Source: Candidatus Rokuibacteriota bacterium (GTDB lineage: Bacteria; Methylomirabilota; Methylomirabilia; Rokubacteriales; CSP1-6). From it: a DNA stretch of 64,000 nucleotides. Each line of letters opens with the position of its first letter. The first letter of the stretch is position 1. The stretch spans positions 1 through 64,000 of the forward strand of contig QHSI01000098.1 in assembly GCA_003221515.1 (NCBI GenBank). Reading direction: 5' to 3'. A model generated the notes under the pieces. That model saw nothing but the letters and a program-made list of their open reading frames with translations. It was not told the DNA's origin and made no database searches. A program made the translations under genes and the position numbers. This document shows, piece after piece, positions 38,004-47,911 of the stretch.

Positions 38004-38825
38004 TTAACGACGCGGCGCGATGCTCGCCTTGTCCGCGGCGCCGTCGCTCGGGCTCCAGCCGGAGAAGTCGCCGACGAACTGCGCGAGCGTGAGGAGCGTG
38101 ACGCGGTCGTCACGGCGCGCCGCTTCTCGGTCAGGGACCGTGTTATAGCCCCACGCGGCCAGGAAGAGCGCGACGCCGTCGAGCTCCGGGACGCGCTTCA
38201 CCGCCGCCAGCGCCTCCAGCCGGTCCTCGACGAACCAGAGCGCGCCGGGCGCCGGACCGGCGCCGGCGAGCTCACGAAGGATCGTCGGCTTGGGCCGCTG
38301 CGTCTCTTTGCCGTAGACGTTGCCGTCGCCCAGCTCGAGCCCATGCCGCCCGAGGATCCGGCGCGCGAAGCGGCCCTCCTTGGTCGTGACGACGACAGGG
38401 CGGATGGCCCCGCCGACGAGTGGGCGGATCTTCTCGACGATGCCGGGATAGAACTGATGGTGATCGAGCCAGTCGGCTTCGTCGCTGGCGATCCACTCGT
38501 CGCGAACCTGATCGACCGCGGCCGCGACCGCCTCGCGCGCGAGCCCGAGCTCGGCCAGCAGCGGCGCCGGCCGCCAGCGCTCGAGCAGCTCGCTCTCGGA
38601 CGCGCCCGCCAGCAGCGCCATGATGACCAAGGGCATCTCCCAGCCGCTCTCGACCACCGGTCGCACGCGGGCGAAGCGTTCGAAGAGGCCGGACGGCGGG
38701 TCCAGCGCGATCGAGGGCCGGAGCCTCCGCCAGGCGCGCCAGGCCGCGGTGAAGTACTCGCGCATGCCGTCGCAGAGGACGCCGTCGAAGTCGAGGGCGA
38801 GAATCGCGGGGACGCGCTCGGGCAC
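38004..38825 (-). CDS. HAD superfamily hydrolase
   Basis: AILALDFDGVLCDGMREYF; VVTTKEGRFARRIL; KPTILREL; ALWFVEDRLEAL. Confidence 0.8.
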   Translation of the reverse strand: MPERVPAILALDFDGVLCDGMREYFTAAWRAWRRLRPSIALDPPSGLFERFARVRPVVESGWEMPLVIMALLAGASESELLERWRPAPLLAELGLAREAVAAAVDQVRDEWIASDEADWLDHHQFYPGIVEKIRPLVGGAIRPVVVTTKEGRFARRILGRHGLELGDGNVYGKETQRPKPTILRELAGAGPAPGALWFVEDRLEALAAVKRVPELDGVALFLAAWGYNTVPDREAARRDDRVTLLTLAQFVGDFSGWSPSDGAADKASIAPRR

Positions 38826-38853
38826 GGCTGTGACTCTAGTGTAGAGTGGGGGC

Positions 38854-39504
38854 ATGATCAAAGTCGTCGCCGCGCTCGCCCTGATTCTCGTTGCCGCCGG
38901 GCCGGCGCAGGCGCAGTCGCTGGACGAGGTCGTCCGCGACGTCGAGACCGCGTACGGCCGCATCACGGATCTGCGCGCCGAGGTCAGCCAGTCGTCCTTC
39001 AACAAGAGCCTCAACCAGACCATCCCGGCCAAGGGCACCGTCTATCTCAAGAAGGGTGGCAAGCTCCGCTGGGAGTACACCGAGCCGACGGCGCAGGAGA
39101 TCGTCTCGGACGGCAAGAAGCTCTGGGTGTACACGCCGACGCTGAACCAGGCCAACGTGGGCGACGCGCCGGCGGCGCTGGCCGGCCCCGCCGGGAGCTT
39201 TCTGGCCGGGCTCGGTCGCCTGCGCGCCGAGTTCACCGTGCGCTTCCTGAACCCGGCGCAGCCGAAGGACGCCGAGGGCAACTGGGTGCTCGATCTCACG
39301 CCGAAGCAGCCGCTGCCGACGCTCAGCCGCCTGATCCTCTCGCTGGAGCCTCGTGGCTGGGAGGCCCGGAAGGCCATCGTGCACGATCAGTTCGACAACA
39401 CCGTGACGATGAAGTTCACGAAGATGGTGGTGAACAGCGGGCTGCCGGAGCGGACGTTCACCTTCGTGGCGCCGAAGGGCGTCGCGATCGTGCCCCTCCG
39501 GTAG
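38854..39504 (+). CDS. lolA: Outer-membrane lipoprotein carrier protein LolA
   Basis: Signal peptide; DLRAEVSQSSFNKSLNQTIPAKGTVYLKKGGKLRWEYTEP. Confidence 0.88.
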   Translation: MIKVVAALALILVAAGPAQAQSLDEVVRDVETAYGRITDLRAEVSQSSFNKSLNQTIPAKGTVYLKKGGKLRWEYTEPTAQEIVSDGKKLWVYTPTLNQANVGDAPAALAGPAGSFLAGLGRLRAEFTVRFLNPAQPKDAEGNWVLDLTPKQPLPTLSRLILSLEPRGWEARKAIVHDQFDNTVTMKFTKMVVNSGLPERTFTFVAPKGVAIVPLR

Positions 39505-39516
39505 GCGGAGACGACG

Positions 39517-40014
39517 ATGGCCGCCGAGAACTCCTTCGACATCGCGTGCAAGATCGACATGCAGGAAGTCACCAACGCGCTCGACCAGGCGCGGCGGGAG
39601 GTCTCGACCCGCTACGACCTCAAGGGCTCGAAGTGCGAGATCACGCTGGAGAAGACCGACATCACGGTGCTGGCGCCGGACGACATGAAGGTCAAGGCGC
39701 TCGTCGACATCTTGCAGTCGCGCCTGCACAAGCGGGGCGTGCCGCTCAAGGCGCTCACCTACGGCGACGTCGAGCAGGCCTCGGGCGGGGCGCTCCGGCA
39801 GAAGATCTCACTGCAGCAGGGGATCCCGATCGAGCGCGCCCGCGAGATCGTGCGCCTGATCAAGGACACCAAGATCCGGGTCCAGGCGTCGATCCAGGAG
39901 GATCAGGTCCGGGTGGCCGGCAAGAACCGGGATGACCTTCAAAAGATCATCACGCTGCTGCGAGACAAGGACCTCGGCATCGCCCTGCAGTTCACGAACT
40001 ACCGCAGCGTGTAG
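39517..40014 (+). CDS. YajQ family (c-di-GMP-binding) protein
   Basis: [64 protein letters not shown]. Confidence 0.95.
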   Translation: MAAENSFDIACKIDMQEVTNALDQARREVSTRYDLKGSKCEITLEKTDITVLAPDDMKVKALVDILQSRLHKRGVPLKALTYGDVEQASGGALRQKISLQQGIPIERAREIVRLIKDTKIRVQASIQEDQVRVAGKNRDDLQKIITLLRDKDLGIALQFTNYRSV

Positions 40015-40359
40015 CTAGACCTGCTCTTCGAGCTCCTCGGCCTGGAGGGCGGTCCACGTCTCCGAGTTCTCGAAGCGGACCGAGGTGAACTCGATCGCGA
40101 TGCCCGCCTTGCCGTCGAGTCGCTCGACCCGCACGACCCGCCCCGCCGCTTCGAGCTGCACCGGCGGCATCGGGTGAAGGTCGTTCAGGATGAGCGAGAC
40201 GTGCAGCGTGCGGCCGAGCTCGAGCGGCTCGGCGAGCTCGAAGAACAATCCCGAGTTGCTGATGTTGCGCGCGAGGCCCCGGCCGTTCGGCACCTCGATG
40301 GGCGCCACGAGCCGGTGACGCGGCGACCGCGTTTGGCGGCGCGTCTTGCGTTTTTCCAT
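40015..40359 (-). CDS. PilZ domain protein
   Basis: RRQTRSPRHRLVAPIEV...ARNISNSGLFFELAEPLELGRTLHVSL; matches PilZ RxxxR...(D/N)xSxxG pattern. Confidence 0.78.
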   Translation of the reverse strand: MEKRKTRRQTRSPRHRLVAPIEVPNGRGLARNISNSGLFFELAEPLELGRTLHVSLILNDLHPMPPVQLEAAGRVVRVERLDGKAGIAIEFTSVRFENSETWTALQAEELEEQV

Positions 40360-40434
40360 ACTCTTTCAATGGTACCCGGAGCCTCCACCAGGACAAAGGG
40401 ATCTCGCTCGGACACGGTATACTGGCGTCCGGAA

Positions 40435-41751
40435 ATGAACGTCCATTTGACGACGCTCGGCTGCCCCAAGAACCAGGTCGATTCCGAGCTGATGCTCGGC
40501 ATGTTGACCGAGGCGGGATTTCCGCTCGCCGAGCGGGCCGAGGACGCCGAGTGCGTGATCGTGAACACCTGCGCCTTCATCGACCACGCGCGGCAAGAAT
40601 CGGTCGACACGATCCTGGAGCTCGCGAAGCTGAAAGAGCACGGCTCCTGCCGGGCCCTGATCGTCACCGGCTGCCTGACCCAGCGCTATGGCGGCGATAT
40701 CCTCAAAGAAATGCCGGAGATCGATGGCATTCTTGGAACGTCGAATCTCTCGCGGATCGTCGACCTCGTCCGTCAGGCCGCCGGCCGCCACGACTGGGCG
40801 ACGTCGGCGCCGCCGGGGTATCTCTACGACGCCACCACGCCGCGGCTCCTGGCCGCCCGCGCGCCGTACGCGTACGTGAAGATCGCGGAAGGCTGCGACA
40901 TGGGCTGCACGTTCTGCGCGATTCCCCAGTTCCGCGGGCGCCATCGGAGCCGAGCCCTTCCGGATATCGTGAAGGAGGTCGAGGGGCTCGCGGCCCGCGG
41001 CATCCAGGAAGCGATTCTCGTCTCGCAGGACACCCTCGCCTACGGGCGCGATCTGCCGGGCAACGGAGACATCGCCGACCTTCTCCTGGCGCTCGGCGAG
41101 ACGCGGATGCCGTGGATCCGCCCGATGTACCTCCATCCCGCCCACGTCAACGAGCGACTCATCGCGCGGTGGGCGCGCGCCCGGGTCGTGCCATACCTCG
41201 ACCTGCCGGTGCAGCACGGCGACGACGGCGTGCTGCGCGCGATGCGGCGGGCGGTGACCGCGAAGCGGATGAAGGAGATCGTCGGCGCGTTCCGCGAGGC
41301 GATCCCCGGGTTGACCGTCCGGACCACCGTGCTCGTCGGCTTTCCGGGCGAATCGGAGGCGGCATTCCAGAACCTCCTCGAGTTCCTGGACGAAACCCGC
41401 TTCGACCGCCTCGGCGTCTTCACGTATTCGCCCGAAGAGGGAACGCCGTCGCCCGCGTACGCCGACCAGGTGCCCGCCGAGGTCGCAGCCGAGCGCGCCG
41501 CGCTCGTCCAGGAGCGGCAGGACGCGCTGGCCTGGGAGCGCACCGCGGCACTCGCGGGGTCGGTCACCGACGTTCTGGTGGACGGCCCGAGCGAGGACCC
41601 CGCGTTCGCGTGGGAGGGAAGAACCGCCGGCCAGGCACCCGAGATCGACGGCGTCGTCTATCTGCGCGACGCCGACCTGACCGCGGGCCACTTCGTGCGC
41701 ATTCGGATCGTCGAGGCCGAAGGGTACGAGCTCGTCGGCGAGCGCGCCTAG
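40435..41751 (+). CDS. rimO: Ribosomal protein S12 methylthiotransferase
   Basis: MNVHLTTLGCPKNQVDSE, CAFIDHARQESVDTILE, KIAEGCDMGCTFCAIPQFRGRHRSR radical-SAM CxxxCxxC. Confidence 0.95.
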   Translation: MNVHLTTLGCPKNQVDSELMLGMLTEAGFPLAERAEDAECVIVNTCAFIDHARQESVDTILELAKLKEHGSCRALIVTGCLTQRYGGDILKEMPEIDGILGTSNLSRIVDLVRQAAGRHDWATSAPPGYLYDATTPRLLAARAPYAYVKIAEGCDMGCTFCAIPQFRGRHRSRALPDIVKEVEGLAARGIQEAILVSQDTLAYGRDLPGNGDIADLLLALGETRMPWIRPMYLHPAHVNERLIARWARARVVPYLDLPVQHGDDGVLRAMRRAVTAKRMKEIVGAFREAIPGLTVRTTVLVGFPGESEAAFQNLLEFLDETRFDRLGVFTYSPEEGTPSPAYADQVPAEVAAERAALVQERQDALAWERTAALAGSVTDVLVDGPSEDPAFAWEGRTAGQAPEIDGVVYLRDADLTAGHFVRIRIVEAEGYELVGERA

Positions 41752-41818
41752 CCGCCGCGCGGCGGTCGATCGTGTCGCGCTCGTCGTCGCCACCGGCTTC
41801 GGCACGGGCTATGCGCCG

Positions 41819-42217
41819 GTGGCGCCGGGCACCGTCGGGAGTCTCTTCGTGGCCCTGATCATCTGGCTGGTGCCCTTCGCCCACGCCGGGCTCGTGATCT
41901 TCTTCGTCGTCGTCACGCTCGCCGGCACGTGGGCCGCGCATCGTGCCGAGCGCGTGCTCGGCGGCAAGGATCCTAGCGCGATCGTCATCGACGAGATCGC
42001 CGGGATGACGCTCGCGGTCCTGCCGTTTCCACCGACGCTCGCGGTGCTGGCGGTGGGCTTCGTCCTGTTCCGCATCTTCGACGTGACCAAGCCGTTTCCG
42101 GCGCGCGCGAGCCAACAACTCCGCGGCGGCGCCGGTATCGTGGTGGATGATCTCATCGCGGGGCTGTACGCTCTGATCGTGATCGCCATCCTCCGCACCA
42201 CCCTCGGCTGGCCATGA
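41819..42217 (+). CDS. pgpA: Phosphatidylglycerophosphatase A (conserved N-terminus extends upstream of this start)
   Basis: In-frame upstream VALVVATGFGTGYAPVAPGTVGSL then VIDEIAGM, FRIFDVTKPFP; 41819 is the first canonical start codon in frame. Confidence 0.88.
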   Translation: MAPGTVGSLFVALIIWLVPFAHAGLVIFFVVVTLAGTWAAHRAERVLGGKDPSAIVIDEIAGMTLAVLPFPPTLAVLAVGFVLFRIFDVTKPFPARASQQLRGGAGIVVDDLIAGLYALIVIAILRTTLGWP

Positions 42218-43437
42218 CGGCGAGCGCGTATCTCGTCACGGTCGGCGCGGTGCCCTCGGCCGACGGCGATGGCGCGGCGGTCGCGACGGCGCTCGCCGGC
42301 GCCGGGGTCGCGGTCGTGGCCCGCGCCTTCGTCGAGGACGACGAGACCGCGCTGGAGCGCGCGCTCGGCCCGAGCGACGCGCTGACCGTCGTTCTCGCGG
42401 GCGGCGGCGGCTCGGCCGGCGACATCGTGCGCCGCGTGCTCGCGCGCGTCACCGGCACGCGACTGGTGCTGAACGATCGCGTGCTCGGCGCCCTGGAGGA
42501 GTGGTACCGACGCCACGATCGACCGCTGCCACGACGCGCGGAGCGCCTCGGTCTCTTGCCGCAGGGTGCGAGCGCGTGGGTGACGACCGACGGCGAAGCG
42601 GCGTGGGTGCTCGAAAGCAGCCGCGGCACCTTCGCGGTGCTCGCGCGCGACGCTGGCGTCGAGACGATGATCGCTCAGCACCTGGTTCCCTTCGCCCGCG
42701 CGTGGGCCGGTGGACACGGACCGGTGCTCCTCCGCACCCTCCGAACGGTCGGACTCAGCCCTGTCGAGGTCGAGGAGCGACTCGTCGACTGGCTGGGCCG
42801 CGAGGGCGAGGTGACCGTGTCGACGATTCCGGCGGAGGGCGAGGTCTGGGTGCGGCTGCGCGCGCGCGCCTCCACGCACGCGGAGGCCGCGGCGGCGCTC
42901 TCGAAGGTCGAGGCGGCCCTCGGCGCGGCCCTGGGCGACGACTGCTACGGCCGCGACGGCGAGACCCTCGAGCAGGTCGTCGGTCGAATGCTGCTCGAGC
43001 GCAAGCTGACGCTCGCGGTGGCCGAGTCCGCCACCGGCGGGCTACTGGGCCATCGTCTGACCAGCGTCCAGGACTCGTCCGGCTACTTCGAGCGCGGCGT
43101 GCTCGCGCACTCGAACCACGCGAAGGAGGAGATGTTGGGTGTCCCCGAGTCCATCCTGAGAGCCCACGGACCGGTGAGCGCACCGTGCGCCGAGGCGATG
43201 GCCCGCGGCGTCGCCGAGCTGGCGAGCGCGACGTGCGGGCTGGCGATCACGGGCGTCACGGGCCCCGACGGCGGCTCGCCGACGAAGCCGGTGGGCACTG
43301 TCTTCGTCGGCCTCGTGCTCCACGGCCGAGCGGTCGGGCGGCGCTTCGTCTTCGCGGGCGACCGCGCGGCGATCAAGTGGCAGTCGACCCAGGCCGCGCT
43401 CGACCTGCTCAGACGATCCCTCGGAGACACGCCGTGA
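42214..43437 (+). CDS. cinA: CinA family protein (competence/damage-inducible, C-terminal amidohydrolase)
   Basis: LAVAESATGGLLGHRLTSVQDSSGYFERGVLAHSN, GLAITGVTGPDGGSPTKPVGTVFVGL. Confidence 0.9.
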   Translation: MTASAYLVTVGAVPSADGDGAAVATALAGAGVAVVARAFVEDDETALERALGPSDALTVVLAGGGGSAGDIVRRVLARVTGTRLVLNDRVLGALEEWYRRHDRPLPRRAERLGLLPQGASAWVTTDGEAAWVLESSRGTFAVLARDAGVETMIAQHLVPFARAWAGGHGPVLLRTLRTVGLSPVEVEERLVDWLGREGEVTVSTIPAEGEVWVRLRARASTHAEAAAALSKVEAALGAALGDDCYGRDGETLEQVVGRMLLERKLTLAVAESATGGLLGHRLTSVQDSSGYFERGVLAHSNHAKEEMLGVPESILRAHGPVSAPCAEAMARGVAELASATCGLAITGVTGPDGGSPTKPVGTVFVGLVLHGRAVGRRFVFAGDRAAIKWQSTQAALDLLRRSLGDTP

Positions 43438-44492
43438 GGCGCTGGCTGCTCGGCGTGGCCGTGCTGGCCGCGGCCTGCTCCACGGTGCAGCCGCTCGATC
43501 GCGGGCTGACGCTTGCTCGCCAGGGCCAGTACCGCGAGGCACGCGAGGCGTTCGACGAGGCGATTCGTCGGTCACCCGCGTCCTCGGCCGCCCACTCGCA
43601 TCGCGCCGACGTCCGCCTGCGCCTGGGTGAAGTGGACGGCGCGATCGAGGACTACACGAAGGCGCTCGCGCTGGCGCTGAACGATACCGACGTCCTCTTC
43701 AATCGAGGCGTGGCGCTGCTCGCGCGGCACGACTACAAGAACGCGATCGACGACTTCAGCGTGACCCTGGCGGTGAACCCTCGACACGCGCGGGCGCTCT
43801 TGGCGCGCGGAACCGCCCGATCGCTGAGCGGTGACACCGAGCAGGCCCGCGCCGACTGGCTCCGGGCGCTCGAGCTCGAGCCCGACCCGCTGCAGCGAAC
43901 CGCGATGCAGGCGCTGGTCGACCTGGCGCGGGCGGTGCCACCAGCGGCTCCCGTTCCCTCGGTGTCTCCGGCTCCCAGCGTCGCCTCGCCAGAACCAGCA
44001 GCTGTGGGGCCCGCGGCGCCGCCGGCTCCCAGCGTGGCGACGTCCGTACCTGGTGCAGCGATGCCGCCAGCTCCCGACGCGGCGCCAGCTACCGAGCTCC
44101 CTGCTACCGCAATGGCACCGCCAGCCCCCGAAGCCATGCCCCCGGCGGCTGCGCCGGCTGTCACCGCGCCACCGCCGGCCGCAGCCGCCGTGCCGCCTGC
44201 CACTGAGGCCGCCACGCCGCGCGCGGACCCGGCAGCCACGGCGCCCGGCACGACCGCTGCGGTGGTCCCCCAACCGACGCCCGTGCCGGCGCCCGCGACG
44301 CCTCCAGTTCCCGCGCCGGCGACTCCGCCACCCCTCGACAGTCGCGCGCTGACGGCTCGCGCTATCGACAAGGCGCTCCGCGGCGACCACTGGGGCGCGA
44401 TCGCCGACCTTCGCGAGGCGCTCGTGAGCGAAACGGACGCCGAGCAGCGCCAGGGAATCCAGAATCTGCTGAAGCTGCTGGATCCTCCGTGA
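43434..44492 (+). CDS. TPR-repeat lipoprotein with Pro/Ala-rich linker
   Basis: GTG start; LAAACSTVQ lipobox; TPR-like ALARQGQYREAREAFDEAIRRSP...; long P/A/V-rich segment. Confidence 0.72.
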   Translation: MRRWLLGVAVLAAACSTVQPLDRGLTLARQGQYREAREAFDEAIRRSPASSAAHSHRADVRLRLGEVDGAIEDYTKALALALNDTDVLFNRGVALLARHDYKNAIDDFSVTLAVNPRHARALLARGTARSLSGDTEQARADWLRALELEPDPLQRTAMQALVDLARAVPPAAPVPSVSPAPSVASPEPAAVGPAAPPAPSVATSVPGAAMPPAPDAAPATELPATAMAPPAPEAMPPAAAPAVTAPPPAAAAVPPATEAATPRADPAATAPGTTAAVVPQPTPVPAPATPPVPAPATPPPLDSRALTARAIDKALRGDHWGAIADLREALVSETDAEQRQGIQNLLKLLDPP

Positions 44493-45064
44493 TAGACACG
44501 ATCCGCTCCTTCGTGGCGGTCCTGCTCGAGGGCGCCGTGCGGGGCGAGCTCGCGGCAGCGATCGAGAGACTTCGGCCGGTGTCTCGTGACGTGGCGTGGG
44601 TGAATCCAGGGAACATCCACCTGACGGTCAAGTTCCTCGGGAACGTCGATCGGGATCGGCTCGACCCGATCGTCGCGGCACTCACCGGCGCCCTCGGCGA
44701 GGCTGGGGCCTTCGACGCCACGATTCGCGGCCTCGGCGCCTTTCCCTCGCTCGCTCGCCCTCGTGTGATCTGGGCCGGTGTGACGGAGGGCGCGGACGCG
44801 ATGGTCGAGGCGGCCGGCCGCGTGGACGAGGCGCTCGCGGCGGTTGGCTTTCCCCGAGAGGCGCGGCCCTTCTCGCCGCACGCCACCCTCGGCCGGGTGC
44901 GCAGGCCCGGGGCGAATCCGACCCTCGCGAGCGCCCTGCGGGCCGAAGAGGCGAGCGAGTTCGGCCGGATCCACGTGGCCGGCGTTCGGCTCATGCGCAG
45001 CGAGCTGTCCCCGCGCGGCGCCCACTACACCGAGCTGGCCACGGTGGCGCTCGGATTGTCATAG
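44489..45064 (+). CDS. thpR: RNA 2',3'-cyclic phosphodiesterase
   Basis: [16 protein letters not shown] and [12 protein letters not shown] 2H motifs; RSFVAV N-terminus. Confidence 0.9.
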   Translation: MIDTIRSFVAVLLEGAVRGELAAAIERLRPVSRDVAWVNPGNIHLTVKFLGNVDRDRLDPIVAALTGALGEAGAFDATIRGLGAFPSLARPRVIWAGVTEGADAMVEAAGRVDEALAAVGFPREARPFSPHATLGRVRRPGANPTLASALRAEEASEFGRIHVAGVRLMRSELSPRGAHYTELATVALGLS

Positions 45065-45094
45065 GCGCGCCCCGGCTGGCGGGGGCTGTGTCTG

Positions 45095-45108
45095 AATGTC
45101 CGGACATT
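45095..45108 (+). promoter_or_regulatory. Perfect palindrome AATGTCCGGACATT, candidate LexA operator
   Basis: 14-bp perfect dyad overlapping the -35 hexamer of the recA promoter. Confidence 0.6.
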
Positions 45109-45136
45109 GACGCCGCCGCCGACCGGCACCTAGAAT
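45107..45136 (+). promoter_or_regulatory. Sigma70-type promoter of recA
   Basis: TTGACG-N18-TAGAAT about 60 bp upstream of recA start. Confidence 0.65.
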
Positions 45137-45198
45137 GCTTGAAAGCGGAAAAATTCGTCGAGCAGCGAGCGATCGGGAGAAGATTCGAGGAGATGCGA

Positions 45199-46218
<1,020 letters not shown>

Positions 46219-46227
46219 GAGCTCTTC

Positions 46228-47388
46228 ATGCCGATGGAATTCGACAAGCTCCTGATCACCGGCGTCGAGCGCGGCGCCTCCGACCTCCACCTGAAGGCCA
46301 ACACGCCCGTCATCCTCCGCATTCACGGGCGCCTGGTGCCCCAGGGCGATCTCGGCGTCATCACCGCCGAGGACATGGACGCGATCGCCCGCCGCTGCCT
46401 CAGCGAGCGGATGTACGCACAGCTCAAGGACGGCCGCGAGGTCGACTCTGCGTACGCCGTGCCCAACTTCGGCCGCTTCCGCGTGAACATGTTCCTGGCC
46501 CTCGGCGCCGTGCGGGCCGTGCTGCGATCGATCCCGTCCAAGAAGCCGAAGTTCGACGAGATCGGGTTGCCGCCGGTGCTCGAGCAGCTCGCCATGGAGC
46601 GCCGCGGACTCGTGCTGGTCACCGGCATCACCGGCTCCGGTAAGTCGACGACGCTCGCGTCGATGGTCGACTACATCAACCGGACGCGGAACGACCACAT
46701 CATCACGATCGAGGATCCGATCGAGTTCACCCACGACGACATCGGCTGCGTGGTCAGCCAACGCGAGATCGGCCACGACTCGCCGTCCTTCGCCACCGCG
46801 CTCCGCGCCGCCCTCCGCGAGGACCCGGACGTCATTCTCGTCGGCGAGATGCGCGACCCCGAGACGATGTCGGTGGCGCTCCACGCCGCGGAGACGGGCC
46901 ACCTGGTCTTCTCGACGCTCCATACCCTGAACGCGGGTGAGACCGTCAACCGGATCATCGGGACGTTCCCGCCCCACCAGGAGCAGCAGATCCGGGATCA
47001 GCTCGCGGCCGTTGTCGTCGGCATCGTCTCCCAACGCCTCATCCCCAAGATCGGCGGCGAGGGGCGTATCCCGGCCGTCGAGGTGCTGGTCGGCACCGGC
47101 GCCATCAAGGACTGCATCCGGGACGCGAAGCGGACCCCGGAGATCGGCTCGTTCATCGCGCAGGGCCAGTCACAGTACGGCATGCAGACGTTCGACCAGT
47201 GTCTGCTGAGGCTCTACCGCGACGGAATCATCTCGTACGAGACCGCGCGGGAGGCGGCGACCAACGCCGACGACTTCGACCTCAAGGTCCGGGGCATCTT
47301 CTCGACGGGCGAGCAGTCGTTCGAGCAGAAGCGGGACGAGCGCTCCCCCGTCGCGCCGACCGGCAGCTCGTTCTTCAAGAGACAGTAA
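46228..47388 (+). CDS. Type IV pilus twitching motility ATPase PilT/PilU-like
   Basis: GASDLHLKANTPVILRIHGRL, VTGITGSGKSTTLASMVDYIN, EDPIEF, AALREDPDVILVGEMRD, ETGHLVFSTLHT. Confidence 0.93.
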   Translation: MPMEFDKLLITGVERGASDLHLKANTPVILRIHGRLVPQGDLGVITAEDMDAIARRCLSERMYAQLKDGREVDSAYAVPNFGRFRVNMFLALGAVRAVLRSIPSKKPKFDEIGLPPVLEQLAMERRGLVLVTGITGSGKSTTLASMVDYINRTRNDHIITIEDPIEFTHDDIGCVVSQREIGHDSPSFATALRAALREDPDVILVGEMRDPETMSVALHAAETGHLVFSTLHTLNAGETVNRIIGTFPPHQEQQIRDQLAAVVVGIVSQRLIPKIGGEGRIPAVEVLVGTGAIKDCIRDAKRTPEIGSFIAQGQSQYGMQTFDQCLLRLYRDGIISYETAREAATNADDFDLKVRGIFSTGEQSFEQKRDERSPVAPTGSSFFKRQ

Positions 47389-47885
47389 TCGCGGCCAGGC
47401 GCGGTCTGCGCGAGCCACTCGACACGCGGGCCGCGCGCCTGGTTGCGGCCGATCTCCTCTCACGCCGTCCCTGGACGACGCGCGATCTGGCGGCGCGCCT
47501 GCGCCGGCGCGGCGCGCCGGCGGCCGTGGCCGCCGAAGTCGTCGCCGATCTCACCGCGCGAGGCTATCTCGACGACGCCGCGTTCGCCCACCACTGGGCG
47601 GCCGCGCGCGCGGCCCGCGGCTACGGTCCGGCGCGCCTGCGCGCGGAGCTGCGGGCGCGCGGCGTCGGCACGCCGCTGATCGACGCGGCGCTCGCCGCGC
47701 TCGACCATGACGCCGAGCTCGAGCGAGCGCGCGCGGTGGCGCGGCGACGTCTGCCGGCGCTCCGGCGCGCCGACCGCGCCCGCACCGCCGCGCGGCTGCG
47801 CGATCATCTGCTGCGCCGCGGGTACGCCGCGGCCGTCGTCGCGCGGGTCGTGCGCGAGAGCGCGGGCGTCGCCCGGGAGGAGTGA
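47385..47885 (+). CDS. recX: Regulatory protein RecX (start codon unclear)
   Basis: LLSRRPWTTRDLAARLRRRGAP...LTARGYLDDAAFAHHWAAARAARGYGPARLRAELRARGV. Confidence 0.78.
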   Translation, partial: VIAARRGLREPLDTRAARLVAADLLSRRPWTTRDLAARLRRRGAPAAVAAEVVADLTARGYLDDAAFAHHWAAARAARGYGPARLRAELRARGVGTPLIDAALAALDHDAELERARAVARRRLPALRRADRARTAARLRDHLLRRGYAAAVVARVVRESAGVAREE

Positions 47886-47911
47886 AAGGCGATGATACAA
47901 TTGGCCTTCCA

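Noticed and set aside
26208-45064. Two 2H-phosphoesterase genes (26208-26735 minus, 44489-45064 plus) as an RNA-repair system
   Set aside because: They are far apart, only distantly similar, and have no adjacent kinase/ligase repair partners; both families are common.
46228-47388. pilT-like gene between recA and recX as a novel arrangement
   Set aside because: A pilT homologue next to recA is, to my recollection, also seen in Geobacter-type genomes, so not considered novel.
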